The notes under the pieces were generated by a model that saw nothing but the letters and a program-made list of their open reading frames with translations, did not search any database and was not told the DNA's origin. A DNA stretch of 64,000 bases from Clitopilus passeckerianus. Taxonomy: Eukaryota > Basidiomycota > Agaricomycetes > Agaricales > Entolomataceae. Position numbers and translations under genes: made by a program. How positions within the stretch are numbered: the first letter of the stretch is position 1; the number at the start of each line of letters is the position of its first letter. Of the stretch, positions 11,579 to 22,094 are shown piece by piece. The stretch lies in the NCBI GenBank assembly GCA_944990035.1, contig CALYLX010000100.1:609525-673524 (forward strand), given 5' to 3'.

Positions 11579-12661
11579 ATGTCATCTATCCCCTCCAATG
11601 AAGAAGACTTTCTCCTCTGGTTGGCAACGCCAGCTGGCCAGGCAAAGCTGGAGGAGGTATCCTATTTTACGCATCTATACTAATATACCTTATCCTGAAA
11701 TTGAACTGTAGTTCCGCCGCATCACGGGAGGCAACACGAATACTTTGCCTCTTCGGGACAGCGAGCGTGCCGCAAAGAACCCAACCGGTTTCATCGTGGA
11801 TGTCCTCGTAAACGAGCGTAGGGATGTCCTGGTCGTTGACGAGAACAAGACTTTCTCGACTACCCTGGCGCTCGCTGCAATGCGGGGAGGCTCCTTCGCG
11901 GGAATGTCTTCAGCTCATCACCTCAAAGAAAATATTATTTTCACTGAAAGGCTCAGCGAAAACGTCACTGCTTCCTGTTGAGTCTTCTTATTCCCGATAT
12001 TTTCCTCCTCCCACTGACAAGATGATATCTCTAGACGATAGACGGGATTTGTATTCGGGCCATCTCCACGAAGTTGGACTTTATGAGCATGCCAGTAAGT
12101 TTACTTGATATCCTTCATCGTACCTGCCTAAAAACTCTGTAGGAAATATCCCTGCCTGGAGGAATGCGCTCGAGGCTGAACTATTTCGACTGGAGGGTTC
12201 GGAACTCGATCCTTTGGATTATGATTTCACGGCGGAAAATATTGGGAATATTGGTATTCCACAGCTTGGAAAACACTTGATCTGGATGAACTTCCCCTGG
12301 ACCCCACGTGCTGGATATCTCCACCACTACTTGAAGAACTTCCTTCGCGGTTGTTCCAGCCATCAAGAAAGCGGCGGCATTATTCTCCTCACTGTCACGA
12401 GAAACGAAAGGTGGGAGGAGTACTACGACCTAGAAGGCCTCCTCGCGTTGGCTAGAGGGCTTGGGTATCACTGCTTCAAGGAACATAACTTTGTCAACGG
12501 CATCTTCGACTACTTCGGTTATAGACACAAGACCTGGAATGACGCCTACAACATCCACTATCATGTCGTTCCCTGCAGCGATACCCATATTCTGGTGAAA
12601 GGTATGTCGCCCACTGCCTTGAGTGTTTGTTGTCATCTGACGTCTTCCATACACAGATTAG
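11579..12661 (+). CDS. BMT5-like (DUF2431) paralogue B
   Basis: Best preserved long-form member, 288 residues from exons 11579-11656, 11712-11976, 12035-12094, 12143-12601 and 12657-12661; all joins keep frame. It begins MSSIPSNEEDFLLWLATP. It reads as a divergent Rossmann methyltransferase of the BMT5-like/DUF2431 family: a first strand VLVVDENKTFSTTLALAAM where the family has a GEGxFSFS loop, a second strand SENVTASYDRRD matching the family's ATSYD, then LIWMNFPW matching FNFPH, GGIILLTVTRNERW, a helix LEGLLALARGLGY and FGYRHKTWND matching the family's ypGYrHrrt. The glycine-rich SAM loop is not kept, so catalysis is doubtful. Known relatives methylate 25S rRNA uridine. The fold assignment is inference from motif order. 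Confidence 0.75.
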
Positions 12662-13409
12662 CTGGTAGCATAGGCAGGCCAGTTGCAACTGGATTGACGG
12701 GGCCTCTTCTCTTCGAAGTCGTGCGCTCCTCCTCGTAGGGAGTAGCATCGACCGATAACAAAATTCATGTACTCCTCCCTGATTCATAAGATATATACTC
12801 CTTACGATAAATCCGTGGACCATGTCCTATCTTTCGGAAGATGCAGCCTGAAGATCAAATTCAGAAATATCATATTACCAAATCAAGACGTTCTTCTCAC
12901 GGTGTGCCAAGTCAAGACCTTTAGACCAACACAAACCTTGTGCAGTATTTGGCGTGGCTGGCCTACTCTGGAAAGCCTAGAATCTCTCCTGTCTCGAGTA
13001 TGCGAGTTTAATTCCGTGAAACAGGAATGTCGCAGTGCGACTCGACTTCCACAGGCGGACAATACTATGCACGAAACGGAAGGCCCATGCATTGACCAGG
13101 CCCACTGGTATCCAGCTCAACTTGGTTCCATTACGCTCAGGCATCTGCCAAAAAGATGGTGACTGAAGACTTTTACTTCTGCCAGAAAGCTCTGCGCTTC
13201 TCACATCCGTTCCGCGGATGCCTCGAACTTACCAGAAGGCCACAGAACCTCCCTGATCTGGGTTCACAATCTCGCCAATGTCTTCGGCAACGTGTGGCGT
13301 CCTACTGTAGCAGAAATATTTATTGAGAAGCGCTTTAGCCCTTAAACTGAAGTGACACTCTTAAGGAGAAGACACACGAGATTTTCATCCTATATTCCCC
13401 ATTCTCGTC
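12662..13409. other. Intergenic region between paralogues B and C
   Basis: Upstream region of paralogue C. It contains upstream repeat copy 3. Open frames at 12767-13162 (+) and 12977-13204 (-) are without recognisable features. Confidence 0.5.
12847..12900 (+). repeat. Upstream repeat copy 3 of the array
   Basis: Contains GATCAAATTC and ACCAAATCAAGACGTTCTTC followed by TCAC, about 510 bp before the ATG of paralogue C. It shares its first half with copy 2 and its second half with copy 1. Confidence 0.55.
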
Positions 13410-14187
13410 ATGAAGAGCGAATACGAAGAACCCGAGGTGCAGTCAACCATTTCTATCAAGCCCGAAGAGGAGGAGGTAAGTATTAAGTGAAATCTACTGC
13501 TTGTTGTTTATTCACTTTGGTTGAGATCCTGTTCGTTAGTAATTCGACACCCGAGGACTTCAATATCGCGCTGGTGGAAGAAGCACAAGATGCAGGTCAG
13601 CCCTTTTTAAATGACAGCTGAACAGAACAAGAAATTGACATCCCCATTTTTCAACGTGGTTTCAGCCTCCAAGTCGGTTCAATCTTGCGCACGTGTTAAG
13701 CAGGATGCAACCAAGTTTATCGTGGTCATTCTTTCAAAAGAAGGTAGAGACGTTCTTATTGTCGACGAGGACAAGACATTATCAACGACTCTTGCCCTGG
13801 CTGCTATGCGAAGCTCTTTCGAGGGCATATATGTCTCAGGCAATTTGTCCGAGCCGATTGACGCCAGTCTCCTTAAACGGAGATTATCCGAGAATGTTGA
13901 GGCTGCCAGTTGAGCTGATATACCCAAACATTTCATTCTGGTTGCTCATACGACCCACAGGATTGAGAGTGCAGGGCCGTCAACACACCGGTAAGTGCTG
14001 CGAATTTGATTCCATTCCGTGATACTTATGAACTTGTTTAGCCGATAAATGCGAATTCCAATGGAGTTCTTCAGACATGGTGCGAACGATTCAAGCTCCC
14101 ACTTCGATCCATAAGACATCTCCTATTATACCAAGGGATAAAGGAGACTCAGAGCGAACCTACCACCGTTGCGAATGGCTTTTTTAG
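13410..14187 (+). pseudogene. BMT5-like (DUF2431) paralogue C, 3' half missing
   Basis: The N-terminal half is well preserved: exons 13410-13475, 13526-13595 and 13666-13908 give an acidic start (MKSEYEEPEVQ), then TKFIVVILSKEGRDVLIV and TLSTTLALAAMRSSF, then KRRLSENVEAAS. The donor GTTGAG is at the same place as in A and B. After it, possible exons can be followed to a TAG at 14187 but they do not resemble the other paralogues, and the FPW, TVT and GYRH motifs of the second half are absent. The copy therefore lost its C-terminal half, probably by recombination with the neighbouring paralogue D. An acidic N-terminal product of about 150 residues could still be made. Confidence 0.6.
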
Positions 14188-14451
14188 TGTGTCAGCCACT
14201 GTTACCAAGGTTGCCCGTCCCCGACGTATGGAGTCACCATCCCTGGGCCAACAGGGGGTATATCGTTTTCAGACGTGCAAGATCCCTCCCAAAGGAACAG
14301 ACGCGCTCCAAACTGTGTTGAATACCTTGCCTACACACGTCCCTACGGATTACGCCAAGAGAACGTCCACGGAGCACAGATTCAAGCTACGTATGTTTCC
14401 TTCCAGCTCTCAGGCAGAACCTCGTTTTTATCTTCATCAATAGAAAGGGAT

Positions 14452-15346
14452 ATGCACTGCATTAAAACACAAGGAGCGCTAAAGTTCATCAAGAGAGTTC
14501 TTGTCGAGGAAAGGAGAAATGTTCTGTTGCTTGATGAATACCAAGAGGGCTCTGCGACGGTTGCGCTTGCGGCCATGAGGAGATCGTTTGACGGTATATG
14601 GTCCTCTAGCCAGTGTACCGAGAGGGCAACAGGATACTCACTCAGTCGAATCATTCACCGCAACTACGACTACTTCTGTGAGTATGCTCCCTGAGCATGG
14701 GTATACAAGGGTATACCTGATGCTAACGATCTAAATTGTTAGGGCTTCGCCATCCACACCGAAGGTCCATCATTGCTATCAAACGTATGTTGCTCCATCC
14801 CATCGCCTGAACATCTAATAAGACATATTTTAGTTTATTTCGATGACTGGCGACGCCCCATACGCAGTCACCTCTCCAATTTCAAGAATTTGGAGAGGTT
14901 TAACCACTCCTTCCGCGCTAACCACATGTGTTCCCCTAGCGCTCGCAACGTCCCCAAAGAGGTCATTTGGTTCATCTTCCCCTGGCACAAAAACCCGTCG
15001 AATCTCGCGACATATTTGGCCGAATTTCTTACATCGAGTGCGAAAGTCCAAGAGGCTGGAGGGATCATTTTCCTCACTGTCACGAACGACCAACGCTGGG
15101 CTTCCCACTATGACTTGGTGGACCTCTTGGCGCTTGCACAAAGCCTTGGATACATGCATTTCGAGGATCGAGAATTCGCAAAGGTCGATCTACACCAGTA
15201 TGGGTATCTCTACCGAACATTCAATAACGTTCATGTTATCCATGATCGTGTGGTACCCGTCTCGACTACTCATATATTCATAAAAAGTGAGCTTCACTCG
15301 TTAGAAGATAGGAATGCTTCTCACCTACCCCCGTACAGCCAGATAG
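14452..15346 (+). CDS. BMT5-like (DUF2431) paralogue D (start uncertain)
   Basis: Exons 14452-14677, 14743-14784, 14834-15286 and 15339-15346 give 242 residues in a single frame. Motifs: GALKFIKRVLVEERRNVLLL, ATVALAAMRRSFDGIW, then KEVIWFIFPWHKNP, GGIIFLTVTNDQRW, LVDLLALAQSLGY, YGYLYRTFNN and THIFIK. The middle exon is 42 nt, exactly as in paralogue E, so D and E form a short-form subgroup. The ATG at 14452 sits 8 codons before the GALKFIK motif, much as in E. A longer start is possible from ATG 14229 through an intron whose acceptor is CAATAG just before 14444. The last intron ends two codons before the stop, a position shared with A and B. Confidence 0.7.
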
Positions 15347-15658
15347 ATTTGCCTGATCAGGGAAACTTAATTCTGGTACTTCCGAGTCGTAATCTGCAGC
15401 TGGTAGAGATGGGAGGTTGTCCTATAGATTATCTGATTAGAGAAATCTGTCGTATTTACTAATTAGGTGAATAGAAGGACCTTGATGCACTCGTGGCCTG
15501 TAATTTCCAAGCTGCTCTCACTGAGGTAGGAGGAGCTTCTCAATGTACAGACCGGAAGGACGGCCCGTGCGTTCTTATCTTACGTAATCTCCCAAACGTT
15601 TGACTGAGCGCTTGAGCCTCTGAAGAAACTCTTCACAAGCCAAAAGCACCTGAGCCAT

Positions 15659-16570
15659 ATGTTCGATGCCGGTAAGTGTGTCCGTCCATTCCGGTGCTTT
15701 TATCTGATGTGGACCACTAGGTTCAGTATTTATCTATCGTCATGGACCATTGAAATTCATTGAGCATTTGCTTGCCGAGGAAAAGCGAAAGGTTCTTCTA
15801 CTTGATGAACACCAAGTTGGCTCAACGACTGTCGCACTGGCTGCTCTAAGAGGCTCGTTCGAAGGGATATGGTCGTCAAGCACGAATCAAGAGAACCTGA
15901 CAGCCTTTCGCCTCTCCCAGCAAATTATCAATAATCGTGACTTCTTCGGTCAGTACTATTACCCTCACGTCTCCTCCAATCTCTCAAAATCTTAAACCAT
16001 GCGTAGTGCTTCACCATCAGAACTCTCGCTGCATCTACGGGAAAGACTGTAAGCCCCCATATGTTCTCAGATATTCTTTACTGATACCGTCCTCCAGGTC
16101 AGGGAGAAGAGGAAGAGTGGTGGCATGGACTCGATTCGAATATCGAGTGCCTTAGCGCCTCCGACTTGCGTAGGCTGGATATGAAGTTTGCTGCAAACAA
16201 AATCGGGGAAGCCTCTACCGAGGGCGTTCCAAAGCAACTGGTGTGGTTGAACTTTCCATGGTACGGCGACCAAGCCGAGCTTCCCAGCTACTTGGTCGAC
16301 TTCGTAAACTCTTGCGCTGCCGTGCAGGACAGGGGCGGGGTTATGCTTATCACTATGACTGAAGACGATATGTGGACAAGCCATTACGGGGATATCTCTT
16401 CTCTAGTGAAGACCGCTGAGGGACTTGGGTATTCCCACTACGAGGATGACCAGTTTGTCAGTGGCAGGCTTCAGCATTATGGTTATCAGCACCGAACCGC
16501 GAATGACGCTCGTGTCATTCACCACTACGTTGTCCCACACTCCACCACACATATCTTTATCAAAACGTGA
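15659..16570 (+). CDS. BMT5-like (DUF2431) paralogue E
   Basis: Exons 15659-15671, 15721-15948, 16007-16048 and 16098-16570 join to 251 residues. It starts MFDAGSVFIYRHGPLKFIEH, then RKVLLLDEHQVGSTTVALAA and LRGSFEGIW. The second half has KQLVWLNFPWYGDQ, GGVMLITMTEDDMW, a helix LVKTAEGLGY, YGYQHRTAND and THIFIKT at the stop. The order of strand 1, NFPW, TxT strand and GYxHRT follows the BMT5-like/DUF2431 fold. It lacks the short last exon of the other copies. It lies about 310 bp after paralogue D in the same direction. Its stop is about 190 bp from the stop of the next gene on the other strand. Confidence 0.75.
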
Positions 16571-16762
16571 GCAGACACCAGCAGCAGTTGGAGTTAACGA
16601 TGAACTGACATTTGTATTCTACGATTGTAATAATAAAGGCCTTTAATACATTGGTACAGAGTATTGGTTCGTAGTGTAGTATTGTACAGTATATTCTTGC
16701 AGCTATTTGGCATGTTCTATTGGGCTTGAAATCAAAATTATAGTGAAAAAATCGTCGATGTA

Positions 16763-18484
16763 TCAGAGGTCCTTTCCCTCTGCCTGAACCTCGTTGGACT
16801 GGGCACTCTTCCTCTTCCTCTTCGATCCCGTTGACGCCGCTGCCATAGATGCTCTCCCTCTTTTCGGCTTGGTATCGTTGTCCGAAGGCCCATCGACTGC
16901 GTGAACTCCAGAAATAGTGCTTCGTCTCGCCAGATCCTTAGTCCCCTTTGTGACAGCTCGCCCTTGTCGCTGACGTTCGCTCTGCGATCGCTTGAGAGAA
17001 GACGGACCAGGCTCCGTTGCCGCCACAGGTTTGAACCGATAGGACGGTCTTCGCGTCGTAATAAACGAAGTGTCCCGGCCGGCCAGAGCCCCAACGGAGG
17101 TTCGCCTGGCTTTCAGTGACGTCCTCTCGATGTTAGTCCTCTGGCTTTGCGATCGAAGGACACGTCCACTGGAAGGAGCTGCCTCCTGCTGAGAAACGGA
17201 AGAGACTCTCATGGATTGAGTGCGCCTGACTTTGGGAGGCGGTTCAGCACTGGTGATAGGGTCTTCCGAGGATACTGAGCTGGAGCTCGGAGACGTCGTG
17301 TGTTGAGACTTTGCTCCTTCAGGTTTCTGTCCATCGAGGTTGGTATCCGTTTCGTCGTCTGTGGGATTCATGTTGGACACATCCGCAAACATAGCCGGAT
17401 CATCCCAGGGGTTCGGGAGCAAGGGCGAAACTCCTTGACTGGGAAGCTGGTGAATTGCGGCGAGACCCAGATGCGTCGCATTGACTTCGAGTGATTCCTC
17501 CTCGTCTAAACGCGCCAGGAAGGTTCTGGGGCTGACAGCTGACGCCGAGAACTGAGAGTACTTCGTGCGAGCTAGAGGGCTTGTCGGAGGGCTTGGGAAG
17601 TCCAGGGTTCGATTGAAATCTTCAGTGAAAGCACTTGGAGCTACATCTCTGCGCAAACTGGAAGGGATTCCTGAGCCAGTGGATGGAGCATTTGTGTTCT
17701 GGGGATGATGTGCTGGTGTCTGATCGGTGACGGTTCGAATACCAACGACTCGCTCAATGTTCCTCCGTAAATCCTCTAATTCGTATCCGTATCCAAAGAC
17801 CGTTTTGATAGCGAGCGCCGCCGGTAGGCTTGCATTCAAGACGTTGGCCACTTCAATCAGCTGTGGCTGTGTCATATCGAGCAGGTCTTCATGGCAGCAG
17901 AACGGAAGTGGTCGTTCTACAGAATTCTCCAATGTGCTGAGAACAATCATGTCTTCATCGAACTCCGAGTCACTGTTCTGGATGGCGATGCGACCTCCTG
18001 GATTAGGCGGGCTGGATGGGCAATGGCGAGATGAAGAAAGTCGATGGCTCTGCCCGCCATTGATGAATATATTGCCAGGGGAGGATAAAACAGTGCGATG
18101 TGCAGCTGGTGTTGGGGGAGGAGCGGCAAGATGTGTAGTCTCGACAAATCGAGGAGAATTGGACTGGGCGGGAACGGCGAGGACGTCCAAGACAGGTAGC
18201 GTGTTCGTCCCTGCACTCTCAAGTATCTCTCCTGGTATAGGTTTGTCACCGTCCTTGACCTTGTCATCCTTCAGGACATCGAGATCCCAATCAATCACCA
18301 AGTTCTCCTTCTGACTTCTCAGCCTCCTGCCCAACTCCTCGAGTTTGAAGAAAGCACGCCGGATTCCCTTGGGCTCTGGGTCTTCGTTAGATGCAGATCC
18401 GCCCACGGCAGGCGCTGGCGTTTTCGTCAACTTTGCCCGAGGGCGAGTCGTTTTCTTGCTATTCGTTCGCTTGATCTTGGCCAT
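16763..18484 (-). CDS. Basic, Ser/Pro-rich hypothetical protein, probably nuclear
   Basis: Single-exon frame of 573 residues. The N-terminus is strongly basic (MAKIKRTNSKKTTRPRAKLT) and the C-terminus is again Lys/Arg-rich with several nuclear-localisation-like runs (KPKRGRAS, GSKRKRKS). Two ordered-looking parts stand out: a helix around residues 40-60 (IRRAFFKLEELGRRLRSQKE) and a leucine-rich helix near residues 210-250 (LLDMTQPQLIEVANVLNASL). The remainder is disordered with many Ser-Pro sites, which suits a cell-cycle or chromatin protein. I do not recognise the family. The stop is close to that of paralogue E on the opposite strand, so the two genes converge. Confidence 0.75.
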   Translation of the reverse strand: MAKIKRTNSKKTTRPRAKLTKTPAPAVGGSASNEDPEPKGIRRAFFKLEELGRRLRSQKENLVIDWDLDVLKDDKVKDGDKPIPGEILESAGTNTLPVLDVLAVPAQSNSPRFVETTHLAAPPPTPAAHRTVLSSPGNIFINGGQSHRLSSSRHCPSSPPNPGGRIAIQNSDSEFDEDMIVLSTLENSVERPLPFCCHEDLLDMTQPQLIEVANVLNASLPAALAIKTVFGYGYELEDLRRNIERVVGIRTVTDQTPAHHPQNTNAPSTGSGIPSSLRRDVAPSAFTEDFNRTLDFPSPPTSPLARTKYSQFSASAVSPRTFLARLDEEESLEVNATHLGLAAIHQLPSQGVSPLLPNPWDDPAMFADVSNMNPTDDETDTNLDGQKPEGAKSQHTTSPSSSSVSSEDPITSAEPPPKVRRTQSMRVSSVSQQEAAPSSGRVLRSQSQRTNIERTSLKARRTSVGALAGRDTSFITTRRPSYRFKPVAATEPGPSSLKRSQSERQRQGRAVTKGTKDLARRSTISGVHAVDGPSDNDTKPKRGRASMAAASTGSKRKRKSAQSNEVQAEGKDL

Positions 18485-18735
18485 TGGTGAGGAAGGGTGG
18501 TGAGTAGGATCGTCATAAGAGCCGGGTTTTTATGACATCCTATGTGAGGCTGACAACACCCCCTAGTCCGTGGTATGATTTGGAGGCTGACGACTGGTCA
18601 TCTTTCGAATGACATCCATTAATAGCCTGTTTACTCCGTATTAATATTACATGGTACAAGTAGCAGAAGAATGTATCCAACCTTGGGAATGAATTGTGCG
18701 GCGACAGATGCACTCTCATATCCTCTAGAATCCCT

Positions 18736-21165
18736 TCAATCTCGTCGCCTATATCTTCCTCCTTCTCGCTTTGCTGCTGCGTCTATCTCTTGCCTCTTCT
18801 TCACATGCATCTCCTTCGCCTTTTCGTTGATATCTTCCGCTTCCTGGGTATTCGGGAACCCGATTTCCCAGTATCCTGGCGGGGTATTGGCTCGTGCCCA
18901 ATGATGTCGATGTCGGGATATAGCCTTTTGATGGGCTTCAATCTTGGGATCGTCCAACATATCACTGTTGTCTTCAAAAGCGACTTCGTCCAGCTTGGAA
19001 TTGCTCGCGTGATGTTTGCAATTGGGGCTGTGTCCAGAAGGCTTATTCTTCTTCGGGGACCGCCAAAGAGGCGCCTGCATCCGAGACGGGAGAGGCCCAA
19101 CAGCTTCATAATACTAAACATAGGTTAACCAACTGTTCTCCGAAGGTGAGGATGAAAACCCTACCCCTCGGCAGCAATCACAATTCCCAGCGTCCATCTG
19201 TTGTCGTTCGCGCTTATTGCGTACGACCTCATCAAACCGGAAGTTGACGCCGCCGTTCTGTTCGGGATCAATGACATACTGGGCGTTTATCGTATTCTTC
19301 CCCCTGTTACTTTTGTCAGATATCAAGAAGTGAGTTGATAATGGAAGGAACTCACGATTTGACTTCCTTGGCATATCGGCCACGACCTTTGAAGGCAGAA
19401 TAATCCCCTGCCTTCGGGTTACTATCCTTCGGGGGATTCATCGGCGTCAAGGTTGGAACAAGGAACGGTCGGTTCTCTTTACTACCAAACAACGTCCTGG
19501 ACTGCATGGGTGTACTGGAGTTGGTTGACGCTGCTGGCAACCAGGGTTGTCGCCGGCGGGGCGATGTTGCAGGTGGGTCTCCAAGCTTTTGCATCTTGAT
19601 TGGCCGAAGAGTTTCTGGGTCGCGAGAGACAACGGCGCCGCCGAACCGTGTTGGTGCGGTACGAGGGACCATGTTCATCATTATCAACGGTCTTGGTGTG
19701 CTCTTGGAGGGAAAAGTCGGAGGGAAAGGGAAAACTGAGAGGGAAACGTCAGATATGGTACGAGATGGAATGAGGCATTCTTACTTTGGCTCTGCGATTC
19801 AGGTTCCGTTTGAGAGGAGGCCATGTGTCCAGGTGAAGTCGTCGGTGACGTTGGAACGTGGTTTTCTTTGCTTGCAGGGCTGGGCTCTGAGGATGGCCGT
19901 GAGTGAAAGCTGCTGGGAGGAATATATAGGACGAACGAACCTGGTGATTCAGGTTCTGTTTGTGAGCTCTTGGGATGACTGCTGGATGACGGTCTGCTAG
20001 TAGGCGTCCTGCAAGGAGTAGAGGTCAATAAAGCTATATTTGATACGGTAAAAAACCCAAGCTCACCACTTTTGCAAGTTCAGCTTGGCGATGGGTTCAA
20101 AGCTCAGTGGTCTCCTCGTACTACTGCTCGAATTGCGAGGGGCTGAATTGGCATTGAAGACAGTTGGAGATGACGATGGTATTTCGATGATAGCTGGCTT
20201 GGAGGTCGACCTTTGAGGAGACGGCGGAGGTGCGTCTTCTTGAGAAATATGCAATGGTGGGGTACCACCAGAAGACGATTTTCTCTTCCTCTGAGGTGTT
20301 GAGAGGTCTTCCTGGTCTTCACTTGAGGGTGCTTCAATTCCTCCTAAGGGTGGATGGGGTGTGGACGCTGAGGCTATAGAATGAACGTTCAGCGTTTGGT
20401 ACATCGGCGGAGAACCGCAAAGATCTACTGACGCTCATTGCGAGAGTGGGATTGCTTAATGATCTCTTTTCTTTCCTTGACCAGGGCGTTCATCTTGCTC
20501 CGCTTCTCCTTTGATGACAATTCGAGACCTTCAAGTCCACTTTCATCGAACAGCCAGTCCCTGAAGTTCTTCCAGGCAGTGTAGTCCTTCTTGTATTGCA
20601 TGGCACAGCGGTCTCTGACATTGGATAGTGTGTCGTAGCGCGACTGGAGCTGACCCAGCTCGGACGAAATACGATCTGCTCTTACTTGCCGCCGTTGCGC
20701 GTCAGACCTTGCATCTGGTCAACGAGATGAGCAGACAAGTATAGAAAAGACTTACTGTGCACGTTGTGAGTTCCTCTCCGCCGACGCTACATCAGCTTTA
20801 AGCTGTTCTTGCTCCTGCTTAAGAGAGGTTATAGTCTCGTGAAGGTCCTCGTTCTTCCCCCTCTCAGCAAGAAGGTCGTTTTCAAGCTGTTCGTGTCGTT
20901 CCAAGAACTCCTTATACAGAAGAACGGTATCAACCGCATCAACTGTAGCCTGCCCGTCGGGAAGGTCTTCGAACCCCAATGATCGAGCTAGTCGATCGCA
21001 CCTGTTGCGTAGGTCGAAGAGGTCCTTCAGTGTTTCGTCGTTTGAGCGCTTCAAGCGCTGAATCTTGTGGTTTAGAGCATCCTTCTCCTTCACATGCTTT
21101 TCTTCTATGGCTTTGTCTCTTTTCCGAAAGAGGGCACTGTCAAATGTGCTATTTGAAGGCTCCAT
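18736..21165 (-). CDS. ctp1: DNA-end resection factor Ctp1/Sae2/CtIP
   Basis: Cofactor of the Mre11-Rad50-Nbs1 nuclease that starts resection of DNA double-strand breaks. The N-terminal exon (21165-20752) is a coiled coil (KEKDALNHKIQRLKRSNDET and after), as needed for CtIP tetramer formation. A long Ser/Pro-rich disordered middle follows over several exons. The C-terminus has the family signature: CDCCRG (CxxC) followed after an intron by YYEAVGPLP, and near the end ISRHRHHWARANTPPGYWEI with the RHR motif and the P-P-G-Y-W segment. This C-terminal SAE2 domain is highly specific, so the call is strong although middle exon edges are approximate. About 650-700 residues are expected, within the range for basidiomycete members. 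Confidence 0.9.
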
Positions 21166-22094
21166 TGACGACGAGTAGCTGGCGGAGTGTTAGCTACTAC
21201 AACGCCAACAAGGCGCACATTTCTCTTACTGGTTCGGAAGCCTTGAAAAGGCTAGCCGTCGCGGTGATACAGACTTAGGATCCGTATCCCAGGCTGCCCA
21301 AGTTCAATTGAAGGTGTGCTTGTGCAGTCGGACTTCGGAAGTTGGGCTGGCGACAAACGATGACAAATCCCATTTATCACGCGTTATTTACATGTATTTA
21401 TTGCTAAGGCTCTGAATTCCGGATTAAATTCCCCTGGAGATCTTCACGTTGCCTGCATCAGGCATTTTACCCCCGTTAAAAATACGAATAAAACGAGGCT
21501 TGCATGGAATTTCTAGCGACTTTACACGAGACTGTAGGCGAACGCCTCAATCGCCGACATGACCCGACTGACATCACGCGCTATTGTGGCATGTTTGTCT
21601 GTGATCCTCATTCGGAAGCATCCGCTTGTTGTGGACAATATCGAGGACCACAACGTGCTACAACGTGCAGGCGTCTCTCCAGGCGCGTAAATTGACGAAT
21701 ACGAGCGCTTTTTGACATAGCGCAGCAACTCCCCCCGATGACAACGGATAATGTGGTTTTAACAACTGTTTAATCTGAGAAATGGAAGCAAAATAGATTG
21801 CACCCCAGAATATCGTGAAACTCAGCTCGATGACAATCTCTATCATTTCCGGAGATTATTGGCTTCTTGACTTCCCCTCTCGGAGAATTACTTTCTCGCC
21901 ATCATTCTCTTGAATCAGGTGTGTTTGCGATTATAACCCTACTCTCATAAAACGAGTGCTAAAATGAAACGCATAAGAAGAATGTCCGCCCGCGTCCAGG
22001 GCGATCTACATTTGGCCCCCTACACGTGTTGGGAGGGTATAAAAGGCGGCACGTAGGGCTAGGGGAACTACCTACGAGCCTCCAAAGTTAAAAC
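21166..22094. other. Divergent intergenic region with promoters
   Basis: Between the starts of the Ctp1-like gene (-) and the ABC transporter gene (+). No credible gene. A TATA box lies at its right end. Confidence 0.6.
22038..22044 (+). promoter_or_regulatory. TATA box of the ABC transporter gene
   Basis: TATAAAA within GGGTATAAAAGGCGGC, 51 bp before the ATG at 22095 and followed by a pyrimidine/purine-mixed leader. Sequence and spacing fit a core promoter of a regulated fungal gene. Confidence 0.6.

Noticed and set aside
11112..11711. 199-codon open frame upstream of paralogue B
   Set aside because: It overlaps the first exon of paralogue B in another frame, has no domain and no match to the other array members.
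14189..14443. Open frame leading into paralogue D as a separate gene
   Set aside because: It begins with GTG rather than ATG. It may be an upstream exon of D, but there is no paralogue evidence for it.
17727..18314. 195-codon plus-strand frame inside the basic hypothetical gene
   Set aside because: Antisense to a longer, compositionally typical coding frame on the minus strand.
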